Assembly: GCA_003864495.1 (NCBI GenBank)
Contig: ML133499.1
Location: forward strand, 806,001-870,000
Direction of reading: 5' to 3'
Source of the DNA: Nemopilema nomurai
Taxonomy: Eukaryota > Cnidaria > Scyphozoa > Rhizostomeae > Rhizostomatidae
Length of the DNA: 64,000 nt
Shown here piece after piece: positions 58,601-64,000 of this stretch (positions are counted from its first letter, which is position 1; the number at the start of each line of letters is the position of its first letter). The notes beneath the pieces were generated by a model. That model worked only from the letters and a program-made list of their open reading frames with translations. It was not told where the DNA came from and did no database searches. A program made the position numbers and the translations under genes.

Positions 58601-61600
58601 ATTCTCACAGACCCAAACACACATGTAAAGTTGTCAGACTATTAACAGAAAAATACTATTTATTTCCAAGCTCGAGACTCCCTGTCACACGAGCTCTTTG
58701 GAAATGGTTAGCGGTTGAGCTTTTGACAATATCATGGCGGCATTCTAGCTGTTGTTAAAGATGGCAGCCATGACGCTGAAAGAAATTGCATAATGCAAAT
58801 GTCTTATGCTGACTAAAGCCTAATTCTTGGTCAAACCCGATATGTCCTATCAATAAAGCTCTACGTTAAAAAAGCTTCTTGCTTACTTGGGCATTCGCCT
58901 TCTTGAGCGACCGTAATCTGTTGTTTTTTCAAGCATGCTTCGGCCCGCAAAACGCATCTGTTTGCGTAAGTCTTGCCATTGGAACCGCATACTGGGCTGT
59001 AATCTGCCGTGCACTGAATGTTACACTCGGCTGAAAAAAGCAATTCATGTTAAACTGGATAAAAGTGAATTAGTTACCAATGCTTTCAAGGCAAGGGGGT
59101 TCCACAGCATAACACTTTTCTTTTAAAAGCAAACAAAAATTTGTAAAAATTAATCATTATTGGCCTATAAAAAGTCAGCTGCAAAATTATAGACTTGCAA
59201 ACCATAGAATAAATCTGGCGTTAACTATCCCATCCCTTTAATGTGCAACTTCCCCAAGTTCTTTTAATTCCGCTATAGCATATGGAATCATAAATAAATG
59301 TTGGTTTGCTGGAAATTTGAAATTTTCTACTACAGCTTAATGTTAACTTTAAATCACCTTAGGCCAACATTTGTATGCTGCACAAAACTTATGCACCGGA
59401 TAAACATGCATTTAGGCCAAATCAAAAATCAAGAATCAATTACTGGGCGATGCCTTAGAGTGGGAGTGGTTTATTGAAGAGGAACATACCCCCGTCGCAC
59501 GCTCCCTGGCTTGCCACAGTTATTGTCTTCCCGCTGGTACAGGCCTCAGCCCTGAGAACACATCCATTGGCATAGGTAACGCCATCTGAACCGCATACGG
59601 GGGTAAAATCTACCCCACATTTGAAGTCACAATCTACAATGGAAGATATAAACTATGTTATAGCGGTAAAGCTTGAAAACACGACAGCTAAGAAGACGTT
59701 CCAAAAACCATCCCTAAGCCTACCCCCCTTTCTTCTAATCACACTTCTCTTAAAAGAGCTAACTAAACTTGGAAACTAAACTTTCTGCCAAAGTAATTCG
59801 ACGGAGGAATACAAGCGATTACCAGCTTTTGCGCAAAAATGTACAATACTTCCCTATTATGAGGCAAAATTTTGAAACAGGCTAGGGATTTTATGGTCCG
59901 TTAGGTCCTTCCATTTTTAGGCCCAGTTTGAAAGAATTTTTCCATAAAAAGATCTTATAGGAAACCAACCACTAAGTTGGCAAAACAGTAATATCGATTA
60001 TCCTTTAACTCATAACTGTTCTTGAGAAAATTTCTCTGATTGCATTTCAATTTTTCAAAAAATGTGAAATGCGTGGTTATCCACTGCTAGCTAAATAAGA
60101 TCGGTATATGGTAAAACCCAAATTTTTGATCCTTCAAATTGAAGCAGTCTATTGATCTTCAACGAGAAATTTCTTAATTTGACCCTTACGGTAGTGCCCC
60201 TTGTATAAGAAACACAATTTCCTAAAATCAAAAAGGTGTTTGTTATAGACGGGACACTACAGTATATCAACTAATATTTAAGAATATTTAAGAGACTTTT
60301 AGTATTTTTGTCTGAGTTTCTTACATAGAGTCTGTGTACTAAGGTTGTCACAAAACAGTTTCAAGACTTGTTGATGCTCCGCGTTTTGTTTGAAGGACTT
60401 TCTGGACCAAGTGCTTCATATAACACGCTGCTTTTTCAATATTGGTTCGCAGATGAGTCAATTGATGTCACAAGCAAGCGAATGAAATGGCAATGTACAA
60501 AGGGCCATTGAGCAAACGCAGTCATTGAAAAAGCTGAATTAGAAAAACACGGGCATTAACATTTTAACCTTGGAGACATATGACCCAAAATCAAAAAGAA
60601 AGTTGAAGATATTTGAAGCAACGTGACCCACAGGTCGCTGTGGAGGACAAAACCGAAGAGTTCTGAGTATTGTATGGACTCTTCGCTCGCCAGTCACATT
60701 GGGAGGTGAGGTTATCGCTCGCCATTATGGAACTTCACCAGACCACGCAAAACAATTATGGAGTTTTGTTATATTGCCACTAATTGCAAGACAGTTTTAT
60801 TTTCTTGCGTGCTTCAGTTCAAACGGTATTTTGTGCTGTGCAAGGGGAAGTTCTTCCAGCGCCTCTTTTGTGGTTTTCATTATGGCTCTTAACCTTTAAA
60901 TTCAAAGAAAAGGATTTGCCTTATGGTATTAGATTAAATTGGGACAATCATGAACTCGATCTTAAAATCTTTCGTTGGAGTACTAAAATGTACAAAACGA
61001 GATTTCTTGATTTTGGATAACGGCAGCAGGTCGGGTAGACTTTAAATGCAATTTATATTTGCTTGGGAAAAGCTTCATTTGCATCCACGGCTCCTAAGCG
61101 GCACCCAACAATTTGCTTCAATGGTTCCTTGATTTGCCTAAGCCGAGAAACAACAAACAGGGCCCTTTTTGCGGCCCTAACGTTGTGTCACTTTGAATTG
61201 CCATTCCACTTCCATAGGCTTGAGGGACAACAGAGCATTTGTTCAAACCATTCTGCATTAAGCAAGCAAAGTCACTTCTTGTAGTCTTCTCTTTGTTATG
61301 AATATAAAAATTAAATCTTCCTCGCTGAGTACCCGAAACAATAAACAAAGCGCCCTTTATAACTGCATGGATTTACAAACACAAGTCAATGGCAAACGCC
61401 CTTCCTTTAATATTACCGCAGTTGACACGGACTAAACCTTCACTCTCTTCCAATCTTTATGATATCTAAACAACTAAAAAGGACCTACATGTCGAGTAAA
61501 TTACGTTGCCAAATAGCAAAAGACAACTCAAATACGCAGAAAAACAAGTGAGAGTTTATAAGCCTTCATTCGCTTCCAATTTTGATGGTCTTTAAACAAC

Positions 61601-63216
61601 TAAAAAGGGGCCTACATGTCTAGTAAACTTCGCTGCCAAATAGCAAAAGACAACTTAAATACGCAGAGAAATAAGTGAGAGTTTATAAACATGAAACGGC
61701 GAGGAAAAGAGGAATATGTTCCCGCCTTCTGCTTTCCGCGTGTGTAAATTGACTACAATATATTTTGTATTGAATCAATGTTCCTAAGTTGTTAATTAAG
61801 GGCAGATGCCTACTCTAGCTAAGTGGAATTAATCATTTCAAGATAAAAGGCATCGCAATCAAATTGTGAAAGAATAGCCTTCAGGGTTCACTAAGGCTCC
61901 ACTATGAACTTAGGCCTCTCGTGACGTCATCCGGGAACACTAAAGCATTTTCTATGGTTATTACTTCCATTACACCCCTGTGTCCACACGATCTGTACCT
62001 CTACCAGGGCTTCCGACGAAGGGGGGGGGGCGGGGGGTGGGGGGGGTGCATGGCAACCCGAACTTTCTTGTAAAACAATAGAGCTTTTTTAAATACATTT
62101 CGTTATGATTGTTAAAATTTTCCTTGGCCCCTCCACTTTTCAGCCTGCGTCGAAGCCCATGTCTACTCTGTACAAATCGAAGTACAAAAACAAACTAGAT
62201 TTGATAGTTCAAGAGGGCGCCAAATCCCTGAAAGACCATCGTTAATCAATGAAAAAGACCGAGGCAGATAACAGCACACGGCATTCGAACCCATTGCTTT
62301 TTAAAAGGGCCTACATCCGGATAAGCTCAAGTCTTTCGACAGCATGTTTAGTTAACGTTCATCACGGAAGATTCCACAGACAGTGTGTATTTTGTGTTTT
62401 CCTGCAAAACTTGCAGACAAGAAAAGCATAGCGATCCGGATAAGAATTGATATTGGAAGTTAGTAAAAAGGGAAAATATTTGTTGTTCTGCCTACAGAAT
62501 TGAATTATCATTGCTGACTTTTATCGGATGCCAGGCGGACTGTAATTAGATACATGGAGCCAATCTCGTCTTTTATCTCGTCTTTATCAGTCCCATTTAG
62601 ACAGAAAAATAATTCACCAGGCCACTAAATTACTTTTTTAACTGGCAATGCCAACAGGATGGATAATTTGAATAACCAGTGACAGAGTTGTTGAAGTGGT
62701 TCCCTCAATTATTTGTCGGTCCGTATGATTCTGACCGGATAACTATTTTGTGCCAACGATGTGCGTGTTTAAATCACATCTTCAAAACAGCATGGAGCAA
62801 CAGAGGAACCATAATCCTCGCTTGAAACGTGTTTGCAAGGTCTGAATAGCCCGTTGCGAAAATTAGCTTGTAGTACGAAACACTCGTCTATCAAAGTAAT
62901 GTTTCTTTTCTAGACAAATTTGTGGCAGATTTCTTGTCAAATTTCGTTTAAAGACGTTAAATGAGAGAGAAAAAATACATGAGATAGAAACAGGTAGCTT
63001 CTTTTTCAAATTCCTTTTAGCTCCCAACATTACTGGCCTAAAAAGATCCTTTTACTCTGGTATCGCGGTAACAGGACGTAGAGTCGGGTTACTAGTACTC
63101 AGGCCCTCATAGCAAGCGCAGATTCTCAATGCAATGATTAAGACCAAAATAGTGAGAAACTCCAAGGAATTGAAAGAGGATATGCAACGCGATTTCTTTT
63201 CCAGTTGATACACCAT
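25687..63216 (-). CDS. Giant chimeric collagen: Kazal, vWA and WAP modules, interrupted helix with internal vWAs, collagen IV NC1
   Basis: About 56 exons on the - strand can be joined with consistent phase into one frame of about 3,132 residues (9,397 bases read, two missing bases inferred). Order: signal peptide, Kazal, Kazal, vWA1, WAP, vWA2, WAP, vWA3, linker, collagen, vWA4, collagen, vWA5, collagen, vWA6, collagen, NC1. It should be secreted. The NC1 domain is the chain-recognition and trimer-end domain of collagen IV, and the vWA domains are ligand-binding or assembly modules. Decisive junctions are vWA6 into helix (tgc aca g|gt ggg ccg), vWA5 into helix (tgt cgt g|gt gaa) and vWA4 into helix (aaa g|gt gaa). 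Each completes a Gly codon, which argues against separate genes. Cnidarian collagens that alternate vWA and helix are known (Hydra Hcol6, from memory). The addition of a collagen IV NC1 is the unusual part. Two collagen exons carry one-base frameshifts. No established gene name is assigned. Confidence 0.85.
26416..26680 (-). CDS. NC1 exon 2: rest of first C4 subdomain, start of second
   Basis: The exon enters in phase 2, and the split Arg codon is completed by its first base. It encodes [42 protein letters not shown] and [11 protein letters not shown](2)-YSFLM, unmistakable collagen IV NC1 sequence. Where collagen IV has its crosslinking Met93, the ungapped alignment gives Ala (in QLMSAVSA); a Met is present two residues earlier. 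Confidence 0.95.
26983..27316 (-). CDS. Last Gly-X-Y segment and NC1 exon 1
   Basis: The exon opens with a split Gly codon (g|ga) and about 60 residues of collagen ([19 protein letters not shown] onwards), then passes through [16 protein letters not shown] into the first C4 subdomain ([29 protein letters not shown]). It leaves in phase 2. This exon physically links the triple helix to the NC1. Confidence 0.95.
27996..31723 (-). CDS. C-terminal collagen block (seven phase-1 exons)
   Basis: Exons in transcript order are 31723-31532, 31353-31237, 30724-30545, 30018-29860, 29321-29082, 28613-28395 and 28172-27996. Each begins by completing a Gly codon (g|gN) and ends with the first base of the next, so each is frame-neutral. 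Gly-X-Y is broken repeatedly, for example by FDSRNSK near 28080, [11 protein letters not shown] near 29960, and [12 protein letters not shown] near 30570. Such interruptions are a hallmark of collagen IV rather than fibrillar collagens. The block follows vWA6 and precedes the NC1 exons. Confidence 0.93.
29470..29565 (+). repeat. ~12-13-bp purine-rich minisatellite (aaaggacagagac)
   Basis: Degenerate tandem copies of aaaggacagagac lie in a collagen intron. The motif resembles that of the 17055-17620 tract. Confidence 0.75.
29587..29694. mobile_element. Fold-back (MITE-like) element, 108 bp
   Basis: The ends taccgtaaatcctcgaat (29587-29604) and attcgaggatttgcggta (29677-29694) are inverted repeats differing at one base. 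A further inner inverted repeat (cctcgaataagccccc with gggggcttattcgagg) extends the hairpin. It has no coding capacity and sits in a collagen intron. Confidence 0.65.
30997..31124 (+). repeat. 11-bp tandem repeat catgtgatgat/g, about 11.6 copies
   Basis: Units alternate between catgtgatgat and catgtgatgag, in places regularly. Every unit carries an E-box half-consensus CATGTG at 11-bp spacing. The repeat lies in the intron between exons 31237-31353 and 30545-30724. Confidence 0.9.
32162..33375 (-). CDS. vWA domain 6 (two exons)
   Basis: Exon a, 33375-33026, enters in phase 1 (GCPPDAR), encodes [21 protein letters not shown] with the MIDAS motif DASGS, and ends NGARPYSRK in phase 0. Exon b, 32405-32162, starts [11 protein letters not shown] (MIDAS Asp) and ends with Cys-Thr and the first base of a Gly codon. 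A Thr in NTRIDRAL fits the third MIDAS position. The flanking cysteines (GCPP and LICT) bracket the domain as in other collagen vWAs. It sits between two Gly-X-Y stretches. Confidence 0.93.
33768..33974 (-). CDS. Collagen segment between vWA5 and vWA6
   Basis: A single phase 1-1 exon of 69 codons, Gly-X-Y throughout except for one interruption ([13 protein letters not shown]). It opens [13 protein letters not shown] directly after the vWA5 closing Cys-Arg and closes LPGLPG before the GCPP start of vWA6. Confidence 0.92.
34109..35228 (-). CDS. vWA domain 5 (two exons)
   Basis: Exon a, 35228-34891, begins with a Cys-Arg-Glu stretch, then [19 protein letters not shown] (MIDAS DSSSS) and ends NNARADAFR in phase 0. 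Exon b, 34367-34109, starts [11 protein letters not shown] and ends DIGCRG in phase 1. The internal intron is at the same structural position as in vWA3, vWA4 and vWA6. Confidence 0.93.
34579..34615 (+). repeat. (taa)n microsatellite
   Basis: About 12 uninterrupted trinucleotide units lie inside the intron that splits vWA5. Confidence 0.9.
35699..36347 (-). CDS. Collagen segment between vWA4 and vWA5 (two exons)
   Basis: Exons are 36347-36147 (67 codons, [13 protein letters not shown] to FPGAPG, one interruption at GVSFMGE) and 35842-35699 (48 codons, [10 protein letters not shown] to GEK, one interruption at [10 protein letters not shown]). Both are phase 1-1. The second ends with c| and is joined to vWA5 by completing a Leu codon. 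Confidence 0.92.
35889..36041 (+). repeat. ~33-bp minisatellite, about four copies
   Basis: Copies of ctggtcctatgacccggaca plus aaggaaccgggcat, diverged from each other, lie in the intron between the two collagen exons. It is open on the + strand (W-x-C/Y-D-P-D-K-E-P-G) but has no gene context. Confidence 0.75.
36406..36508 (+). repeat. 14-bp tandem repeat gaactatgatcttt, about seven copies
   Basis: Near-perfect copies with a few atcta variants lie in the intron between vWA4 and the following collagen exon. Confidence 0.85.
36782..37852 (-). CDS. vWA domain 4 (two exons)
   Basis: Exon a, 37852-37503, starts with a Cys-Asp-Ser-Gly stretch, then [17 protein letters not shown] (MIDAS DSSAS) and ends NGARSDSKK in phase 0. 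Exon b, 37037-36782, starts [11 protein letters not shown] and ends VGCASQKG in phase 1. The third MIDAS position is Ser (GGSRIDLAL). It is the first vWA embedded within the helix. Confidence 0.93.
38333..40572 (-). CDS. Collagen block just before vWA4 (four exons, one frameshifted)
   Basis: Exons are 40572-40369 (204 bp, phase 0-0), 40088-39878 (211 bp, phase 0-1), 39015-38858 (158 bp) and 38485-38333 (153 bp, phase 1-1). The 158-bp exon reads [16 protein letters not shown] and GPKGIVG, then loses the frame at the CCC run at 38900-38902. One more base there restores Gly-x-Lys-Gly-Asp-Asp-Ala-Ser and the phase needed at both ends. Exon 38485 opens with a helix break ([13 protein letters not shown]). 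An Asn-Ile-Ser sequon sits at the start of the 39015 exon. Several RGD triplets occur within Gly-X-Y. Confidence 0.88.
41103..42797 (-). CDS. Collagen block with mid-helix cysteine-bearing breaks (four exons)
   Basis: Exons are 42797-42608 (phase 0-1), 42311-42135 (1-1), 41871-41740 (1-1) and 41278-41103 (1-0). Exon 41871 starts with a helix break [18 protein letters not shown] that has two cysteines and an Asn-Ile-Thr sequon. Exon 41278 starts with a second break, [15 protein letters not shown], with a CxxC. Exon 42311 contains the break [11 protein letters not shown]. These Cys pairs are likely interchain or intrachain disulfides in a flexible hinge. This block is also where the splice regime changes from phase 0 to split-Gly exons. 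Confidence 0.9.
43405..51853 (-). CDS. N-terminal collagen block of 19 short phase-0 exons
   Basis: Exons (high to low, with bp) begin at 51853 (45), 51522 (45), 51152 (90), 50655 (44), 50135 (63), 49898 (81), 49274 (54), 49040 (36), 48720 (36), 48315 (27), 47581 (36), 47122 (42), 46714 (66), 45966 (27), 45504 (57), 44900 (63), 44208 (45), 43680 (54) and 43464 (60). All but the first begin with an intact GGN Gly codon, and all but one are multiples of 3. The first, [13 protein letters not shown], puts two cysteines at the helix start, as expected for trimer disulfides. Exon 50655-50612 has 44 bp and goes out of frame after Gly-Leu-Gln-Gly-Met-Pro. Exons 49274, 46714 and 47122 carry non-helical segments. 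These exons are too short to be found as open frames. Confidence 0.9.
47687..48075 (+). repeat. 96-bp tandem repeat, four copies, in a collagen intron
   Basis: Copies start at 47687, 47788, 47884 and 47980. The last three are nearly identical at a 96-bp period, and the first is diverged (101 bp). Because 96 is divisible by 3 the array is open on both strands (a 32-residue repeat on the + strand containing [19 protein letters not shown]). No splice sites or coding context support a gene. Confidence 0.92.
50197..50402 (+). mobile_element. tRNA-derived SINE in a collagen intron
   Basis: The head has an A box (tggctcagttgttagagg, 50205-50222) and a perfect B box (ggttcgagtcc, 50249-50259) at tRNA spacing. 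A non-tRNA body of about 130 bp follows, beginning aaacattcacacagagtaag. The acceptor stem does not pair, so it is not a tRNA gene. The 3' boundary is approximate and no target-site duplication was identified. Confidence 0.6.
52072..52124 (-). CDS. Short linker exon between vWA3 and the helix
   Basis: A 53-bp exon (phase 1 in, phase 0 out) encoding [17 protein letters not shown], with acceptor attcatag and donor gtaggg. It converts the phase-1 module series upstream into the phase-0 collagen exons downstream. It has no family resemblance and was called from splice sites and phase. Confidence 0.7.
52555..53239 (-). CDS. vWA domain 3 (two exons)
   Basis: Exon a, 53239-52905, starts [22 protein letters not shown] (MIDAS DHSDS) and ends [10 protein letters not shown] in phase 0. 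Exon b, 52795-52555, starts [12 protein letters not shown] and ends DTACFA in phase 1. The third MIDAS position is Ser ([10 protein letters not shown]). It has the same internal intron position as vWA4-6. Confidence 0.92.
53754..53897 (-). CDS. WAP (four-disulfide core) domain 2
   Basis: A single phase 1-1 exon of 48 codons. It has the eight-cysteine WAP pattern, starting PGTC and with [14 protein letters not shown] and KTC in order. WAP domains are compact disulfide cores, often protease inhibitors; which protease, if any, cannot be read here. Confidence 0.9.
54218..54784 (-). CDS. vWA domain 2 (single exon)
   Basis: A 567-bp phase 1-1 exon that contains the whole domain: [19 protein letters not shown] (MIDAS DSSSS), TGTRIDKAL (MIDAS Thr), [14 protein letters not shown] (MIDAS Asp) and a closing EKICRG. 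Unlike vWA3-6 it has no internal intron. Confidence 0.94.
55975..56225 (+). repeat. Low-complexity gattgtgattcc-like repeats
   Basis: Degenerate iterations of tgattgtgattccagt and tgatgattggtgatga lie in the intron between the first WAP and vWA2. Confidence 0.6.
56301..56447 (-). CDS. WAP (four-disulfide core) domain 1
   Basis: A single phase 1-1 exon of 49 codons. The eight cysteines occur as [24 protein letters not shown] and RKC, the canonical WAP arrangement. It lies between vWA1 and vWA2. Confidence 0.9.
   Translation of the reverse strand, partial: PNGESALCPLQLPNVERMRPTNVGQTECALEHRNAVSMAAPVNASSLF
57480..57705 (+). repeat. ~19-bp minisatellite, about eleven copies
   Basis: Degenerate copies of cctccatctcatacaacag, with catcg-type variants, lie in the intron between vWA1 and WAP1. 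Confidence 0.85.
57909..58478 (-). CDS. vWA domain 1 (single exon)
   Basis: A 570-bp phase 1-1 exon: [20 protein letters not shown] (MIDAS DASGS), [10 protein letters not shown] (Thr), [10 protein letters not shown] (Asp), ending SYKGCQG. The whole domain is uninterrupted, like vWA2. The loop after TDG carries an extra CTAC pair. Confidence 0.94.
58887..59030 (-). CDS. Kazal-type domain 2
   Basis: A phase 1-1 exon of 48 codons with six cysteines: [26 protein letters not shown] and GEC. The first two cysteines are close together, as in agrin- or follistatin-type Kazal domains, so it is more likely an extracellular structural module than a tight protease inhibitor. Confidence 0.92.
59490..59633 (-). 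CDS. Kazal-type domain 1
   Basis: A phase 1-1 exon of 48 codons with six cysteines ([27 protein letters not shown]). It is very similar to domain 2 (both share the VLRAEAC segment), pointing to a tandem exon duplication. Too short to stand out as an open frame. Confidence 0.9.
61436..61690 (+). repeat. Tandem direct duplication of ~125 bp
   Basis: Two adjacent copies share ttcactctcttccaat/ttcattcgcttccaat, the aacaactaaaaagg core, cctacatgtc, gccaaatagcaaaagacaac and aagtgagagtttata, with scattered substitutions. Confidence 0.85.
62021..62046 (+). repeat. Poly-G run interrupted by single bases
   Basis: Runs of 10, 6 and 8 G's are separated by a C and a T, enough for a G-quadruplex. It lies in the presumed first intron of the collagen gene. 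Confidence 0.9.
63099..63216 (-). CDS. Putative first coding exon with signal peptide of the collagen gene
   Basis: The ATG at 63216 opens a frame with a charged start and a hydrophobic core ([15 protein letters not shown]), a typical signal peptide with probable cleavage near ICA-CYEG. A donor (ctga|gtacta) at 63099/63098 leaves phase 1, exactly what Kazal exon 1 needs. Joined, the split codon becomes Asn followed by the first Kazal Cys. Phase and position are the only links, across a 3.5-kb intron. Upstream in-frame ATGs exist, up to 63288, but the hydrophobic core would then be far from the N-terminus. Confidence 0.5.
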
Positions 63217-64000
63217 TATGAACTTGTTGAATGATTTGTTAAAATCTAGAACATGGCATTGTACTGGAGATTTATGAATGGCAAACAATGTTCAAAGGAA
63301 CTTTAAGAAACATTTCTGTGTGGGCAGATAAAAGAATATCTAAATGTTGACATTTCCAAACACCACAAAATTCAATATTTTGGCCCAAAGTTACTGGGCA
63401 AGTCGAATTACCTAGTGATTAATACCCAGTGGCTGTCATGCAGGCAAAAGCACATAAATTGGCAGCATCTTGTGACATTCTGTGCACCATTACCAACAAC
63501 ATGATGTACCCATGGTACAATTTAGTAGGGGGAGGGCCAGCTCCAGGGGCATGACCAGTATTGTTCTACATCTCTGGGTGATTACTGGGGGCTCAGCCTT
63601 GTAAACCCTAAGCTCTGAAGGAAGCTTAGATTTAAAGTGAGGTTCGACAAGCATCAGTCACCGTACTCAATTCAAAGTGATTGCAAAACTGTGCAGCTAT
63701 CATTACAGAACATCGCACTGATGATCATTTATGATCAATCAAACAATCACTGATCAATCACTGTTTATGGTGAAAGCACCCACATTTGACCAGTAATTAT
63801 TTCTGATTTTTCTGACGGAAGTCTTGAGTGGAAAGTTTAGAGAACTGCGGAGAAAGATTCGTAATGACCTATCGCGTAATGTGCTATAACCACACCCTGT
63901 GTTCCCAATCTTCACATGTTTGTGTCGCTACCGCTGCGCGTCCATCTCCTCCGCACGGTTGTGGCTTCCTTTCATAGACATTCCACCAATGTAATGTTTT
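63217..64000. other. Region upstream of the collagen start
   Basis: Presumably 5' UTR and promoter of the collagen gene if the first exon call is right. No clear core promoter element or other gene is seen. Confidence 0.35.

Larger units (their letters stand above)
59634..63098. other. Probable first intron of the collagen gene
   Basis: No further Kazal or other exon was seen on the - strand. The interval holds a direct duplication (61436-61690) and a G-run (62021-62046). Small + strand open frames near 60700-61280 have no recognisable family. Confidence 0.5.

Noticed and set aside
60699..61020. Two overlapping + strand open frames (66 and 78 codons)
   Set aside because: No recognisable domain, no splice context, ordinary length for chance in this composition.

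Overview
This is animal nuclear DNA. Genes have short exons, GT-AG introns and long AT-rich introns, with tRNA-derived SINE heads and fold-back elements between them. Four genes can be read: one on the + strand and three on the - strand. Protein families and genome style suggest a cnidarian, probably an anthozoan such as a sea anemone or stony coral. That placement is inference; no phylogeny was run.

Layout. (1) 1921-5072 (+): the last three coding exons of a DYRK1A/B-type kinase; its upstream exons lie outside the window. (2) 8426-12322 (-): NAA50, the catalytic subunit of N-terminal acetyltransferase NatE, in five exons plus a probable tiny first exon upstream. (3) About 15930-17620: two long polypurine tracts, followed by a MITE-like inverted-repeat element at 18122-18516. 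(4) 19211-22958 (-): MIPEP, mitochondrial intermediate peptidase, in three exons and apparently complete. (5) 25687-63216 (-): one very large extracellular-matrix gene of about 56 coding exons that fills more than half of the window.

The large gene is the main result. Its 3' end encodes a complete collagen IV-type NC1 domain (duplicated C4 module, all 12 cysteines). Its 5' end encodes a probable signal peptide, two Kazal domains, then vWA-WAP-vWA-WAP-vWA. Between these lie about 1,460 residues of interrupted Gly-X-Y helix, with three more vWA domains inserted in the C-terminal half. Reading frame and splice phase agree at every junction across all the exons, so this reads as one gene of about 3,130 codons, not several neighbours. 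Two collagen exons each lack one base; those are either assembly errors in short homopolymers or real lesions. All six vWA domains keep the DxSxS metal-site motif. By ungapped alignment the NC1 domain lacks both residues of the collagen IV sulfilimine crosslink.

The kinase, NAA50 and MIPEP are ordinary housekeeping genes with no evident functional link to the collagen. The remaining sequence is introns and intergenic DNA with minisatellites, microsatellites, SINE heads and fold-back elements, listed individually.
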